A DNA stretch of 64,000 nt, from NCBI GenBank assembly GCA_037144355.1, contig JBAWWY010000004.1, forward strand, positions 1 through 64,000, written 5' to 3'. The translations under genes were made by a program, and so were the position numbers. The stretch's first letter is position 1; every line of letters begins with the position of its first letter. The stretch comes from JBAWWY01 sp037144355. GTDB taxonomy: Bacteria; Bacillota; Clostridia; Peptostreptococcales; Anaerovoracaceae. The notes under the pieces are model-generated. The model saw nothing but the letters and a program-made list of their open reading frames with translations. It had not been told where the DNA came from and searched no databases. Shown piece after piece: positions 1-7,840 of the stretch.

Positions 1-55
1 GCTTATGAATCTCTGACATCTGACTTTCCGCTAATTCATTTCATAAATTAGGGAC
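1..55. repeat. 55-bp direct repeat, copy 1
   Basis: An identical 55-bp unit occurs again at 114-168, a period of 113 bp. The unit contains the short inverted repeat CTAATT/AATTAG, so it may form a small hairpin. The 58 bp between the copies are not repeated. No gene is visible in 1-190. Confidence 0.9.
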
Positions 56-113
56 GCGAGACAAAGACAAAAAACTGAGGCAAGTCTAGTGCCGTAAGAT
101 TCTAAAAGCTAAA

Positions 114-168
114 GCTTATGAATCTCTGACATCTGACTTTCCGCTAATTCATTTCATAAATTAGGGAC
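114..168. repeat. 55-bp direct repeat, copy 2
   Basis: This is a perfect second copy of bases 1-55. It ends 22 bp before the start codon of rplI, just upstream of its ribosome binding site, so it probably lies in the 5' leader or promoter of the rplI-dnaB operon. A recent local duplication or a dispersed genomic repeat would both explain it. Confidence 0.9.
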
Positions 169-190
169 AAGTCTAGAGGAGGACAAAGGT

Positions 191-634
191 ATGAAGGTAA
201 TATTGATTAAAGATGTCAAAGCTTTGGGGAAGGCCGGTCAAATTGTCGATGTAAGCGATGGCCATGCGAGAAATCTCCTTCTTCCAAAAGGATTTGCCAA
301 GGAAGCATCCGAGCATAATGTAAATGCTTTGGAAAGAAAAAAGAAGGAAGATGCCGACAAGCGTCAAAACGATAAAGAGTCAGCTGTGATAATCCAAGAA
401 AAAATTCAGAACCTGCAAGTCAAAATCACAACAAAAGCAGGCGATGGGGGAAAGCTGTTTGGCGCCATTACTTCGAAGGACATAGCCGAGGCATTGCTAA
501 AGCAGCATAAGATTGACATTGACAAGAAGAAGTTTGCCTTGGAAAGCCCCATCAAGCATATTGGAGAGTACGAAGTTGATATCAAGCTTTATCAAGGGGT
601 CGTTGGAAAGCTTAAAGTTCAAATTACCGCGTAG
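191..634 (+). CDS. rplI: 50S ribosomal protein L9
   Basis: L9 binds 23S rRNA near the base of the L1 stalk and helps keep the reading frame. The 147-aa product has the normal length. It carries the family signature near residues 13-36 (GKAGQIVDVSDGHARN, then LLPKGFA), a charged connecting helix at about 42-75 and a C-terminal globular domain. A GAGGAGG ribosome binding site precedes the ATG. It is followed after 13 bp by dnaB, the usual Firmicutes rplI-dnaB pairing, and the two are probably co-transcribed. Confidence 0.97.
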   Translation: MKVILIKDVKALGKAGQIVDVSDGHARNLLLPKGFAKEASEHNVNALERKKKEDADKRQNDKESAVIIQEKIQNLQVKITTKAGDGGKLFGAITSKDIAEALLKQHKIDIDKKKFALESPIKHIGEYEVDIKLYQGVVGKLKVQITA

Positions 635-647
635 ATTGGAGATTTAA

Positions 648-1988
648 ATGAGCCAGATGGAAAGAATACCCCCTCACAATGACGATGCAGAAAAATCTGT
701 ACTTGGATCGATCTTTCTAGATAAGGATGCCTTGTTCAATGCCATGGAAATTCTCAGAGCCGAGGATTTCTACAGCGAAATGCACAAGGAAATATATCTT
801 GCCATCCTGGAGCTTTATAAAAATTCAATTCCAGTTGACACAATAACAGTGGTGGAAGAGCTTAAAAAGAGAAAATCATTGGAAATGGTGGGAGGAAGGT
901 CATATATAGCCTATCTTTCCACAATCGTTCCATCCACAGAAAACGCATCTCAATATGCCAAAATGATTTCAGAGAAGGCAGTGCTAAGAAAATTAATTGT
1001 CACCGCTACGGAAATTATTGAAAAAAGTTATCAAGAAAAGATGGAACCGGATGCGGTACTTGATTTTGCTGAAAACGGCATATTCAAAATAGCTCAAGGT
1101 AAGCAAAAGAAGGATTTTATGCCGCTGCAAGACATCTTGTGGGAAAACATAAACAGAATTGATGAAATGTCAAAACTAGAAGGAAATATAACGGGGATAA
1201 CAACCGGCTATATTGATTTGGATAAAAAAACATCCGGATTTCAAAAATCGGATCTTATTATACTAGCCGCAAGGCCAAGTATGGGAAAAACTGCGTTTGC
1301 TCTTAATATAGCACAGCAGACGGCGCTTAAAGGCAAGTCCAAGGTTATGATATTCAGCCTGGAAATGTCAAAAGAACAACTCGGACAAAGAATGCTCAGC
1401 ATGGAGTCGAAAGTCGAAATAGAAAAACTTCGAAGGGGAGATATCGATCGAAAAGAGTGGGAACAAATACATACCGCCTTGGATAATCTTGGTAAAACTG
1501 AGATTTTCATCGATGACACTCCGGGAATAAATGTTATGGAAATCAAGAACAAGTGCCGAAGATTGAAAACAGAAAAGGGCCTCGATCTGGTAATTGTAGA
1601 TTATTTACAGCTGATGAATTTCGAAGGGAAAACAGAGAATAGGCAACAGGAAATCACAGCCCTCTCCAGAGCTTTCAAACAGCTTGCCAGAGAGCTTGAG
1701 TGCCCGGTACTGGTGTTGTCCCAACTGTCCAGAGCGCCAGAGCAAAGACAGGACCATAGGCCGGTCTTGGCGGATTTGAGAGAGTCAGGATCCATCGAGC
1801 AGGATGCAGATATAGTAATGTTTTTATTCAGGGATGAGTATTATACAAAGGAACTAACTGAAAAACCAAATATATGTGATGTAATAATTGCAAAGCAAAG
1901 AAATGGTCCAACGGATACCATAGAACTGACTTGGATTGGGAAGCATACAAGATTTGCAAATAAAAGCTCACTAAACGATAGTAAATAG
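648..1988 (+). CDS. dnaB: replicative DNA helicase DnaB
   Basis: This is the hexameric 5'-3' helicase that unwinds DNA at the replication fork (called DnaC in Bacillus subtilis). The 446-aa protein has the N-terminal DnaB_N helical domain (about 8-110), which normally contacts primase, and a RecA-like ATPase domain. Walker A is ARPSMGKTA with K214 and T215, and Walker B lies in LVIVDYLQLM near 312-321. The Q/SRAPEQRQDHRP segment matches the family loop region. Length is typical, with no intein. The nearby DnaD-DnaI fusion at 3520 is a plausible loading partner. Confidence 0.97.
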   Translation: MSQMERIPPHNDDAEKSVLGSIFLDKDALFNAMEILRAEDFYSEMHKEIYLAILELYKNSIPVDTITVVEELKKRKSLEMVGGRSYIAYLSTIVPSTENASQYAKMISEKAVLRKLIVTATEIIEKSYQEKMEPDAVLDFAENGIFKIAQGKQKKDFMPLQDILWENINRIDEMSKLEGNITGITTGYIDLDKKTSGFQKSDLIILAARPSMGKTAFALNIAQQTALKGKSKVMIFSLEMSKEQLGQRMLSMESKVEIEKLRRGDIDRKEWEQIHTALDNLGKTEIFIDDTPGINVMEIKNKCRRLKTEKGLDLVIVDYLQLMNFEGKTENRQQEITALSRAFKQLARELECPVLVLSQLSRAPEQRQDHRPVLADLRESGSIEQDADIVMFLFRDEYYTKELTEKPNICDVIIAKQRNGPTDTIELTWIGKHTRFANKSSLNDSK

Positions 1989-1999
1989 GAGGATCAATC

Positions 2000-2203
2000 A
2001 TGGCAATAATTACCGATGAAATGCTGGTTAGCGAAGTATTGGATTTAGACGGAGATGTTTACGAAATATTCTTGAAGCATGGCCTCAATTGCGTAGGTTG
2101 CCCCGGTTCGTCCAACGAAAGTTTAAAAGAAGCAGCCAAGGGTCATGGAGTCAATCTAGAGAATTTAATCACTGATTTGAATACATATTTGAGTCAGCTT
2201 TAA
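2000..2203 (+). CDS. DUF1858 domain protein
   Basis: This is a 67-aa protein made of a single DUF1858 domain, a small helical fold often found alone or fused to hybrid-cluster or redox proteins. It carries the characteristic CxxC pair in LNCVGCPG around residues 31-34, which suggests a redox-active disulfide or metal site. An AGGAGG site lies 6-7 nt before the ATG. It sits between dnaB and purA on the same strand with short gaps, so it is probably in that transcript. Its cellular function is not known. Confidence 0.85.
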   Translation: MAIITDEMLVSEVLDLDGDVYEIFLKHGLNCVGCPGSSNESLKEAAKGHGVNLENLITDLNTYLSQL

Positions 2204-2227
2204 GAAATATTTAAGGAGGTGCTTGGG

Positions 2228-3511
2228 ATGTCAACCTTGGCAATAGTAGGGTCCCAATGGGGAGATGAAGGTAAAGGTAAAATAATAGATTACCTTGCAA
2301 ATAAGGCTGATATTGTAGTGAGAAGCCAGGGAGGGAACAACGCCGGGCATACGGTTGTCATTGGAGACAAGAAATATGCTTTGCATCTAATACCCTCAGG
2401 TATTTTACGAAAAGGCACTGTTAATATTATTGGGAATGGAGTCGTTTTTGACCCTGAAGGTTTTTTCAACGAACTTGCCACTTTGGAAAAGGATGGCATA
2501 GATACTACCAATATATTTGTAAGCGACAGAGCCCACATTGTTTTTCCATATCATAAAGTGATCGATGAACTTTCTGAAAGAGCGAGAGGAGTCGATGACA
2601 TAGGAACAACAAAAAAGGGAATTGGTCCATGCTATATGGACAAGATAGAGCGTACAGGCCTGAGAATCTGCGACATGATGGATGAAAAGCACTTTGCAGA
2701 AAAACTTGGCAGGCAGATTGACAGGAAAAATGAAATAATAGTCAAGCTTTATGAGGAAAAACCCTTGGTGAAAGGCGATATAATAGAAAAATTCCTGGAT
2801 TATGGAAAAAGACTGAAGCCTTATGTCCGAGATACCGGATTGATGGTTTACGATGCAATCAAAGAGGATAAGAAAGTCCTATTTGAAGGAGCACAGGGTT
2901 CGCTGCTTGATGTTGATCTTGGAACTTACCCATACGTTACAAGTTCCCACCCTACTTCTGGGGGATTTACTTCAGGATCTGGAATCGGAGCAGGTTCCAT
3001 CACGGAAGTTCTTGGGATTACCAAGGCTTATACGACAAGAGTTGGCAAAGGTCCTTTTGTAACCGAAGAGGACAATGAAACTGGAGAAAAAATCAGAACT
3101 ATCGGCAAGGAATATGGGACCACCACTGGAAGACCAAGAAGATGTGGATGGTTTGACGCTGTTGTTGTTAGGTATTCGGCCAGAATAAATGGCATGACAG
3201 GCATTTCGTTGATGTTGCTTGATGTATTGGATCATTTTGATACAATCAAACTTTGCCATGCATATGAAAGAAATAATGAAGTGATAGAAAACTTTCCAGC
3301 CAATCTGGATTTCCTAGGGGAATGCAAGCCATTATACAAGGAAATGGAAGGGTGGAAGCAGGATATTTCAAAGTGTGCCTCATATGAGGAGCTGCCATTT
3401 AATTGCAAAAATTACATTGAGGAAATTGAGAAAACAACAGGGGTCAAGGTCAAAATTATTTCAGTAGGACCGAGAAGAGATCAAACTATCATTAGATCAG
3501 AAATATTTTAG
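2228..3511 (+). CDS. purA: adenylosuccinate synthetase
   Basis: PurA condenses IMP and aspartate using GTP to give adenylosuccinate, the first committed step to AMP. From the ATG chosen here the protein has 427 aa. The P-loop-like motif GSQWGDEGKGK is at residues 8-18 with the catalytic aspartate D13, and NNAGHTV carries H41; both numbers match the well-studied enzyme. The open frame extends to a GTG at 2219, but AAGGAGG at 2213-2219 sits correctly before the ATG at 2228, which also gives the normal N-terminus. It follows the DUF1858 gene and precedes the DnaD gene by 8 bp. Confidence 0.97.
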   Translation: MSTLAIVGSQWGDEGKGKIIDYLANKADIVVRSQGGNNAGHTVVIGDKKYALHLIPSGILRKGTVNIIGNGVVFDPEGFFNELATLEKDGIDTTNIFVSDRAHIVFPYHKVIDELSERARGVDDIGTTKKGIGPCYMDKIERTGLRICDMMDEKHFAEKLGRQIDRKNEIIVKLYEEKPLVKGDIIEKFLDYGKRLKPYVRDTGLMVYDAIKEDKKVLFEGAQGSLLDVDLGTYPYVTSSHPTSGGFTSGSGIGAGSITEVLGITKAYTTRVGKGPFVTEEDNETGEKIRTIGKEYGTTTGRPRRCGWFDAVVVRYSARINGMTGISLMLLDVLDHFDTIKLCHAYERNNEVIENFPANLDFLGECKPLYKEMEGWKQDISKCASYEELPFNCKNYIEEIEKTTGVKVKIISVGPRRDQTIIRSEIF

Positions 3512-3519
3512 GAGAAACA

Positions 3520-4803
3520 ATGAAGTTTAAAAGAGAAATCTTTTCAGATTACTATTTAAGGGATACACATATAGAGAACATATTCATCAACGAGTATATG
3601 CCAAAAGCCGAAGGGAACTTTGTAAAGGTTTATATCTTTGCGCTTATGTATGCCGGGCACGATGCCAAGATGAGCAATGAGATAATTTCCAAGCAGCTTG
3701 ACATGGATATTCTCGACGTGCTGAAAGCATGGGATTTTTGGGAAAAGCAAGGCGTGATAAGAAAAACATACAAAGATCCAAAGGACAGGTTTGAATATTT
3801 GGTTGAATTCATCAATTTGAAAGAACTTGTTTACGGAAGCGGCAAAAAGGCAAAGAAACAGGATTATGGTATTTCAGATAAGCATAAAGAACTATTTGAG
3901 GATGAAGAAATTAAATCAATGTATGCTGATATTGAGCAGATTTCAGGAAGACTGATAGACTCAAATGAAGCCCGTGAATTATTGTCCATAATTTCAGAAT
4001 CTGATATATCTCCATCTCTAGCGACAATAGCATATTCATATTGCGCCAAAAAGAGAAACAATACAAAACCTAAATACGTGGCTTCTGTATTGAAAGAATG
4101 GGTCAATCAAGGGATCAAGACGATTGACCAAGCAAACGAATATCTGGAGGATACAGATAATAGGCATTTCATGTATAAAAAAATTCTAAAATCACTGGGG
4201 CTGTTCAGACATCCCACCGATGAGGAAAAACGCATAATGGACACCTGGTTTGATGAGTTGGAATTCGATATTGAGATAATAACTCAGGCGTGCAATAAAA
4301 CCAGTGGAATTTCAAACCCGAATTTAAATTATATAAATTCCGTGTTAAAAGGTTGGAAAGCTGGAGACAAAGGAAAAGGAAGCAAAGATAAACTTGCTAA
4401 AACTTCGGAGATTAACACGGTGATAAAATCATATGAGGAGATTAGAGAAAAAAACAAGGTTGAAAGTGATCGAAGAAGGGCGGAAGTAATAAAAAAACTT
4501 CCTAGAATCTTGAAAATCGAGCAAGAGACAAGGGCTGAAAGCCTTAAACTTTCCAAACTTATGCTATCCGGACAGAATGGAAAGACAGACGCAAAGAAGG
4601 TACAGGAAATTATCAATAGATTAAATGAGGAAAAGGCCTTCCTACTCACAGAAAACAATTACAGCATCAATTTCCTCGAACCCATATATGAGTGCCAATT
4701 ATGCCAGGATACAGGTATGCTGGAGGATGGCAAGCGTTGCCAGTGTTTTTCATTAAAACTTGGCACGTTTAGCGACGAAAAAACTGAAAATATTTCAGAC
4801 TAA
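3520..4803 (+). CDS. DnaD-type primosomal protein fused to DnaI/DnaC N-terminal domain
   Basis: The first two thirds of this 427-aa protein is a DnaD-family replication initiation protein: a winged-helix N-terminal part (about 20-120) and two DnaB_2 domains, each ending in the YxxxxLxxW motif (Y186 and Y271). From about residue 315 it reads like the N-terminal helicase-binding domain of the loader DnaI/DnaC, with a charged helical stretch beginning RRRAEVIKKLPRI and the zinc-type motif C392-x2-C395-x11-C407-x-C409 (CQLCQDTG then CQCF). It ends 18 residues later. The AAA+ ATPase domain that normally follows is absent, and the 127-bp gap downstream has no room for it. The likely role is to bring or hold DnaB helicase at origins or restart sites. 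Confidence 0.85.
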   Translation: MKFKREIFSDYYLRDTHIENIFINEYMPKAEGNFVKVYIFALMYAGHDAKMSNEIISKQLDMDILDVLKAWDFWEKQGVIRKTYKDPKDRFEYLVEFINLKELVYGSGKKAKKQDYGISDKHKELFEDEEIKSMYADIEQISGRLIDSNEARELLSIISESDISPSLATIAYSYCAKKRNNTKPKYVASVLKEWVNQGIKTIDQANEYLEDTDNRHFMYKKILKSLGLFRHPTDEEKRIMDTWFDELEFDIEIITQACNKTSGISNPNLNYINSVLKGWKAGDKGKGSKDKLAKTSEINTVIKSYEEIREKNKVESDRRRAEVIKKLPRILKIEQETRAESLKLSKLMLSGQNGKTDAKKVQEIINRLNEEKAFLLTENNYSINFLEPIYECQLCQDTGMLEDGKRCQCFSLKLGTFSDEKTENISD

Positions 4804-4816
4804 TTTTGAAATATAA

Positions 4817-4845
4817 TTGTAACAATTGAAGAAATAAGGTATAAT
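4817..4845 (+). promoter_or_regulatory. sigma-A-type promoter of the M23 peptidase gene
   Basis: TTGTAA at 4817-4822 and TATAAT at 4840-4845 are separated by 17 bp. The transcript would have a leader of about 80 nt containing a small CCATC/GATGG hairpin directly before the GGAGGT ribosome binding site. Confidence 0.65.
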
Positions 4846-4930
4846 GACTCGTGATTTGTCGAAGCCTAAAAAGCTTTTAGCTTAGCACATATGAAAACGC
4901 CCCATCTTCATTGATGGTTGGAGGTAACAT

Positions 4931-7078
4931 ATGACCGTAAGTCGTGAAAAGCGATCTCAAAGAAAAAAGAATATTGTACTTAAATTTGTAAACCGAATTA
5001 GTCGAATAAATATTATTAAAATGGTTAAAAATTTAGCGGGAGATGGAATACATCTTCCAGTTTACGTTGAGCAAAAGCATATAGTACGAGAAGTTGAACC
5101 AGCGCAGGAAAAAGTTGACAAGTTCGTTGAAGTTGATAAAGAAGTCATGGTTACTCCATATGGAACCTTCTCGAAATACAAACAGGAAACGCTGCTTGAC
5201 CATTATGAAACAAAGCAGGAACATATAGAAAATATAAAACCTCTTGATTCAAAAGACATGGAAGCTGCTGTGGATACAGTTGAAGTAGTTGATGTCAAGA
5301 TTGTGTTAAGCAAGCTTCAGACAAGGATAATCTCTTTTGTCCTGGCTACTTTGAAAATCATAGGGCGCTTTGTCAAGTTTTTGGGAGAGCAATCTTCGAA
5401 ATCCATTGAGTTTGGGTTTGACAAAATCGGAAAGGGACTAAGTATTGTTTCCCATAAAGCAGGCACTAGAATCCCAGAGAGATTCAAATTGGCAAATTTG
5501 GGAAACAGCGCCTTTACGCTAAAGTTCATCGAATTTATTGACCTACTCGACGACAAGTTTGGAATTCTTGAAGAAAAACTCGATATTGTTGAAGGCAAAA
5601 TTCAATCGATTCTTGGCAAGGTGTGGATAAAAAGACTTGGAATTTATAGAGTTCTACATATAAATGCAAAGTATTTGAATACAAAGATTTTAATCTTGAA
5701 AAGCAGGGTATTGTCCGCTTATGAAAAGGGTATTGAATTTACCCACGCAAATCCAAGAAAGGTTTTTATAGCTTCCTGCGGGATATTGGCATTTCTCATC
5801 ACTACAAGTTTATTTGTTGGCAGTATAACCGCTTACGAGTATTTATATAACGGAAAAGTTTTAGGCGTGGTTAAAAATCAGAATGATGTTTTTGTTACAG
5901 TTGATGTTATAGGGGACAAGCTGACAAAGGCTTATAAAGCGAACATTGTAATAGACAAGGAAAAGAATATTTCTTTTAAAAAGGTGATAGGATTAAATCT
6001 GAAACTTGATTCAAGGGAAGACGTTCTAAATAGTTTTACATACTTAAAAGACATGGAAGTGCAGGCGTATGCAATAGTTGTGGATGGAAAACAGATTGCA
6101 ATTCTTGACAACAAGCAAAATGTAGAAGCCTTATTGTCAACAATACAGAAAAAATACTTGAAAGATAGCAAAAAGATAAAATATAACAGCATTGGTTTTG
6201 CACAGGACGTACAAATCAAGGAAGTAAATACTAAGATCGGAAACCTTCAAGACAAGAGCAAGGTTATTGATTTTATGCTTACAGGAGCACTTGAAAAGAA
6301 AATACACGCAGTGCAAAAGGGAGAAACATTTTCAGGAATAGCAAGCAATTATGGTGTCAAACAGGCTCAATTAATGGCGTCAAATCCTGGTATAATACCT
6401 GACAAGCTAAAAATAGGACAAGAGATAGTCATGACTGCGGCAGCCCCAGTTCTAACCGTACAGACTTCAGAAACTGCAGAATATGTGGAAGCTATCCCTT
6501 TCAAAATTCAATATGAGAATACAGCGGCAAAATATAAAGGAGAGCAAAGCGTAAAATCCAGAGGGGAAAGTGGACAAAAGAAAGTTGTTGCAAAAATCAT
6601 ACGTAATAATGGAATAGAAGTTTCAAGAACGGAAGTAAGCTCGAAAATAACCCTCGAGCCACAAGCCCAGATAGTTCTTGTTGGGACAAAGAACCCTCCT
6701 CCACTAGTTGGAACGGGAAGGTTCATCTCTCCTGTCAGAGGGACAATCACATCCGGATTTGGGTACAGGTGGGGAAGACTTCACACTGGTGTTGATATTG
6801 GCGTGCATACTGGGACCACGGTAAAAGCGGCTGATGGTGGAACTGTTATTTTCTCTGGAAGAGATGGCAGTTTGGGTATTTGCATTAGAATAGATCATGG
6901 CGGCAATAGGGTAACAACATACGGACATTTGAGCAAAACACTGGTAAAAAGAGGGCAAAAGGTATTCCAGGGCCAACATATAGCCAACTCCGGCAATACC
7001 GGACATAGCACAGGACCCCACCTGCACTTTGAAGTTAAAATCAATGGGGTATTTAAAAATCCATTAAATTATATTTAA
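4931..7078 (+). CDS. membrane-anchored LysM-G5-M23 peptidoglycan endopeptidase
   Basis: This is a 715-aa cell-wall hydrolase. A long cytoplasmic N-terminal region with predicted helices (1-275) leads to one transmembrane segment (about 280-302). Outside the membrane there is a LysM peptidoglycan-binding module (about 457-503), a G5 domain (about 530-592) and a C-terminal M23 zinc metallopeptidase. The zinc and catalytic residues are visible as HTGVD (H618, D622) and HLHFE (H697, H699). The gene precedes walR-walK, the system that controls cell-wall hydrolases in Firmicutes, so WalR control is likely but inferred. The large cytoplasmic N-terminal part is unusual for this architecture and I do not recognise it. 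Confidence 0.9.
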   Translation: MTVSREKRSQRKKNIVLKFVNRISRINIIKMVKNLAGDGIHLPVYVEQKHIVREVEPAQEKVDKFVEVDKEVMVTPYGTFSKYKQETLLDHYETKQEHIENIKPLDSKDMEAAVDTVEVVDVKIVLSKLQTRIISFVLATLKIIGRFVKFLGEQSSKSIEFGFDKIGKGLSIVSHKAGTRIPERFKLANLGNSAFTLKFIEFIDLLDDKFGILEEKLDIVEGKIQSILGKVWIKRLGIYRVLHINAKYLNTKILILKSRVLSAYEKGIEFTHANPRKVFIASCGILAFLITTSLFVGSITAYEYLYNGKVLGVVKNQNDVFVTVDVIGDKLTKAYKANIVIDKEKNISFKKVIGLNLKLDSREDVLNSFTYLKDMEVQAYAIVVDGKQIAILDNKQNVEALLSTIQKKYLKDSKKIKYNSIGFAQDVQIKEVNTKIGNLQDKSKVIDFMLTGALEKKIHAVQKGETFSGIASNYGVKQAQLMASNPGIIPDKLKIGQEIVMTAAAPVLTVQTSETAEYVEAIPFKIQYENTAAKYKGEQSVKSRGESGQKKVVAKIIRNNGIEVSRTEVSSKITLEPQAQIVLVGTKNPPPLVGTGRFISPVRGTITSGFGYRWGRLHTGVDIGVHTGTTVKAADGGTVIFSGRDGSLGICIRIDHGGNRVTTYGHLSKTLVKRGQKVFQGQHIANSGNTGHSTGPHLHFEVKINGVFKNPLNYI

Positions 7079-7138
7079 TAAGGTTAGCGTGGCGGACATA
7101 GGAATTTTCTTATGTCTATTCTATAAAGGAGAACACTT

Positions 7139-7837
7139 ATGACCACAAAAAATATTCTAATCATTGAAGATGAAATATCTATTTCTGACATTATTAAATT
7201 TAATTTAGTGAAAGATGGATTTTCTGTCGATACAGCATACGATGGAGAAAGCGGTTTAAGAAAAGCACTGTCTACGTCACCGGATCTGGTCCTTTTAGAC
7301 ATTATGTTGCCAGTTATGGATGGATTCGATGTGTGCAAAGGTATACGGGAAGTTTCAAATGTTCCAATTATCATGCTCACCGCAAAAGAGGAAGAGGTGG
7401 ACAAGGTTCTTGGGCTGGAACTTGGGGCAGACGACTATATAACCAAGCCATTTGGCATGAGAGAACTTATCGCCCGCATAAAAGCGAATACCAGAAGGGT
7501 TGAAGCACCAACCACACCAAATGCAGAACCAATGGAAGTCCAAAGCTATGGTAACATAGTGATAGATATGAATAAATATGAAATTCAAAAAAATGGAGAA
7601 CCACTAGACCTTACACTTCGGGAGTTCGAACTTTTAAAATACTTGACCGAGAGGGAGAATAAAGTGTTTTCTAGGGAACAACTTCTTAAAGAAGTCTGGG
7701 GTTATGAATATTATGGAGATATCAGAACGGTAGACGTAACCGTTAGAAGATTGAGGGAAAAACTTGAGGACGATTCAAGCGACCCGAAGTATATTATGAC
7801 TAAAAGAGGGATAGGCTATTATTTCAGGAGGGCATAG
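7139..7837 (+). CDS. walR: response regulator, WalR/PhoB type
   Basis: This is an OmpR/PhoB-family DNA-binding response regulator of 232 aa. The receiver domain (about 4-118) has the acidic pocket IEDE, phospho-acceptor D54 in LVLLDIMLP and K103-type lysine in DDYITKPF. The C-terminal winged helix (about 135-230) contains LTLREFELLKYL and the RTVDVTVRRLREKLE recognition region. The stop is 3 bp from the start of the kinase gene. The YIVTKRGIGYYFRR-like end and the link to a cell-wall hydrolase, DivIC and rsmA support WalR over PhoB, but the subfamily call is by similarity only. Confidence 0.85.
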   Translation: MTTKNILIIEDEISISDIIKFNLVKDGFSVDTAYDGESGLRKALSTSPDLVLLDIMLPVMDGFDVCKGIREVSNVPIIMLTAKEEEVDKVLGLELGADDYITKPFGMRELIARIKANTRRVEAPTTPNAEPMEVQSYGNIVIDMNKYEIQKNGEPLDLTLREFELLKYLTERENKVFSREQLLKEVWGYEYYGDIRTVDVTVRRLREKLEDDSSDPKYIMTKRGIGYYFRRA

Positions 7838-7840
7838 TTA

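Noticed and set aside
4846..4930. Possible cyclic di-AMP riboswitch before the M23 peptidase gene
   Set aside because: Such riboswitches often precede wall hydrolase genes, but the leader is too short and lacks the conserved core.
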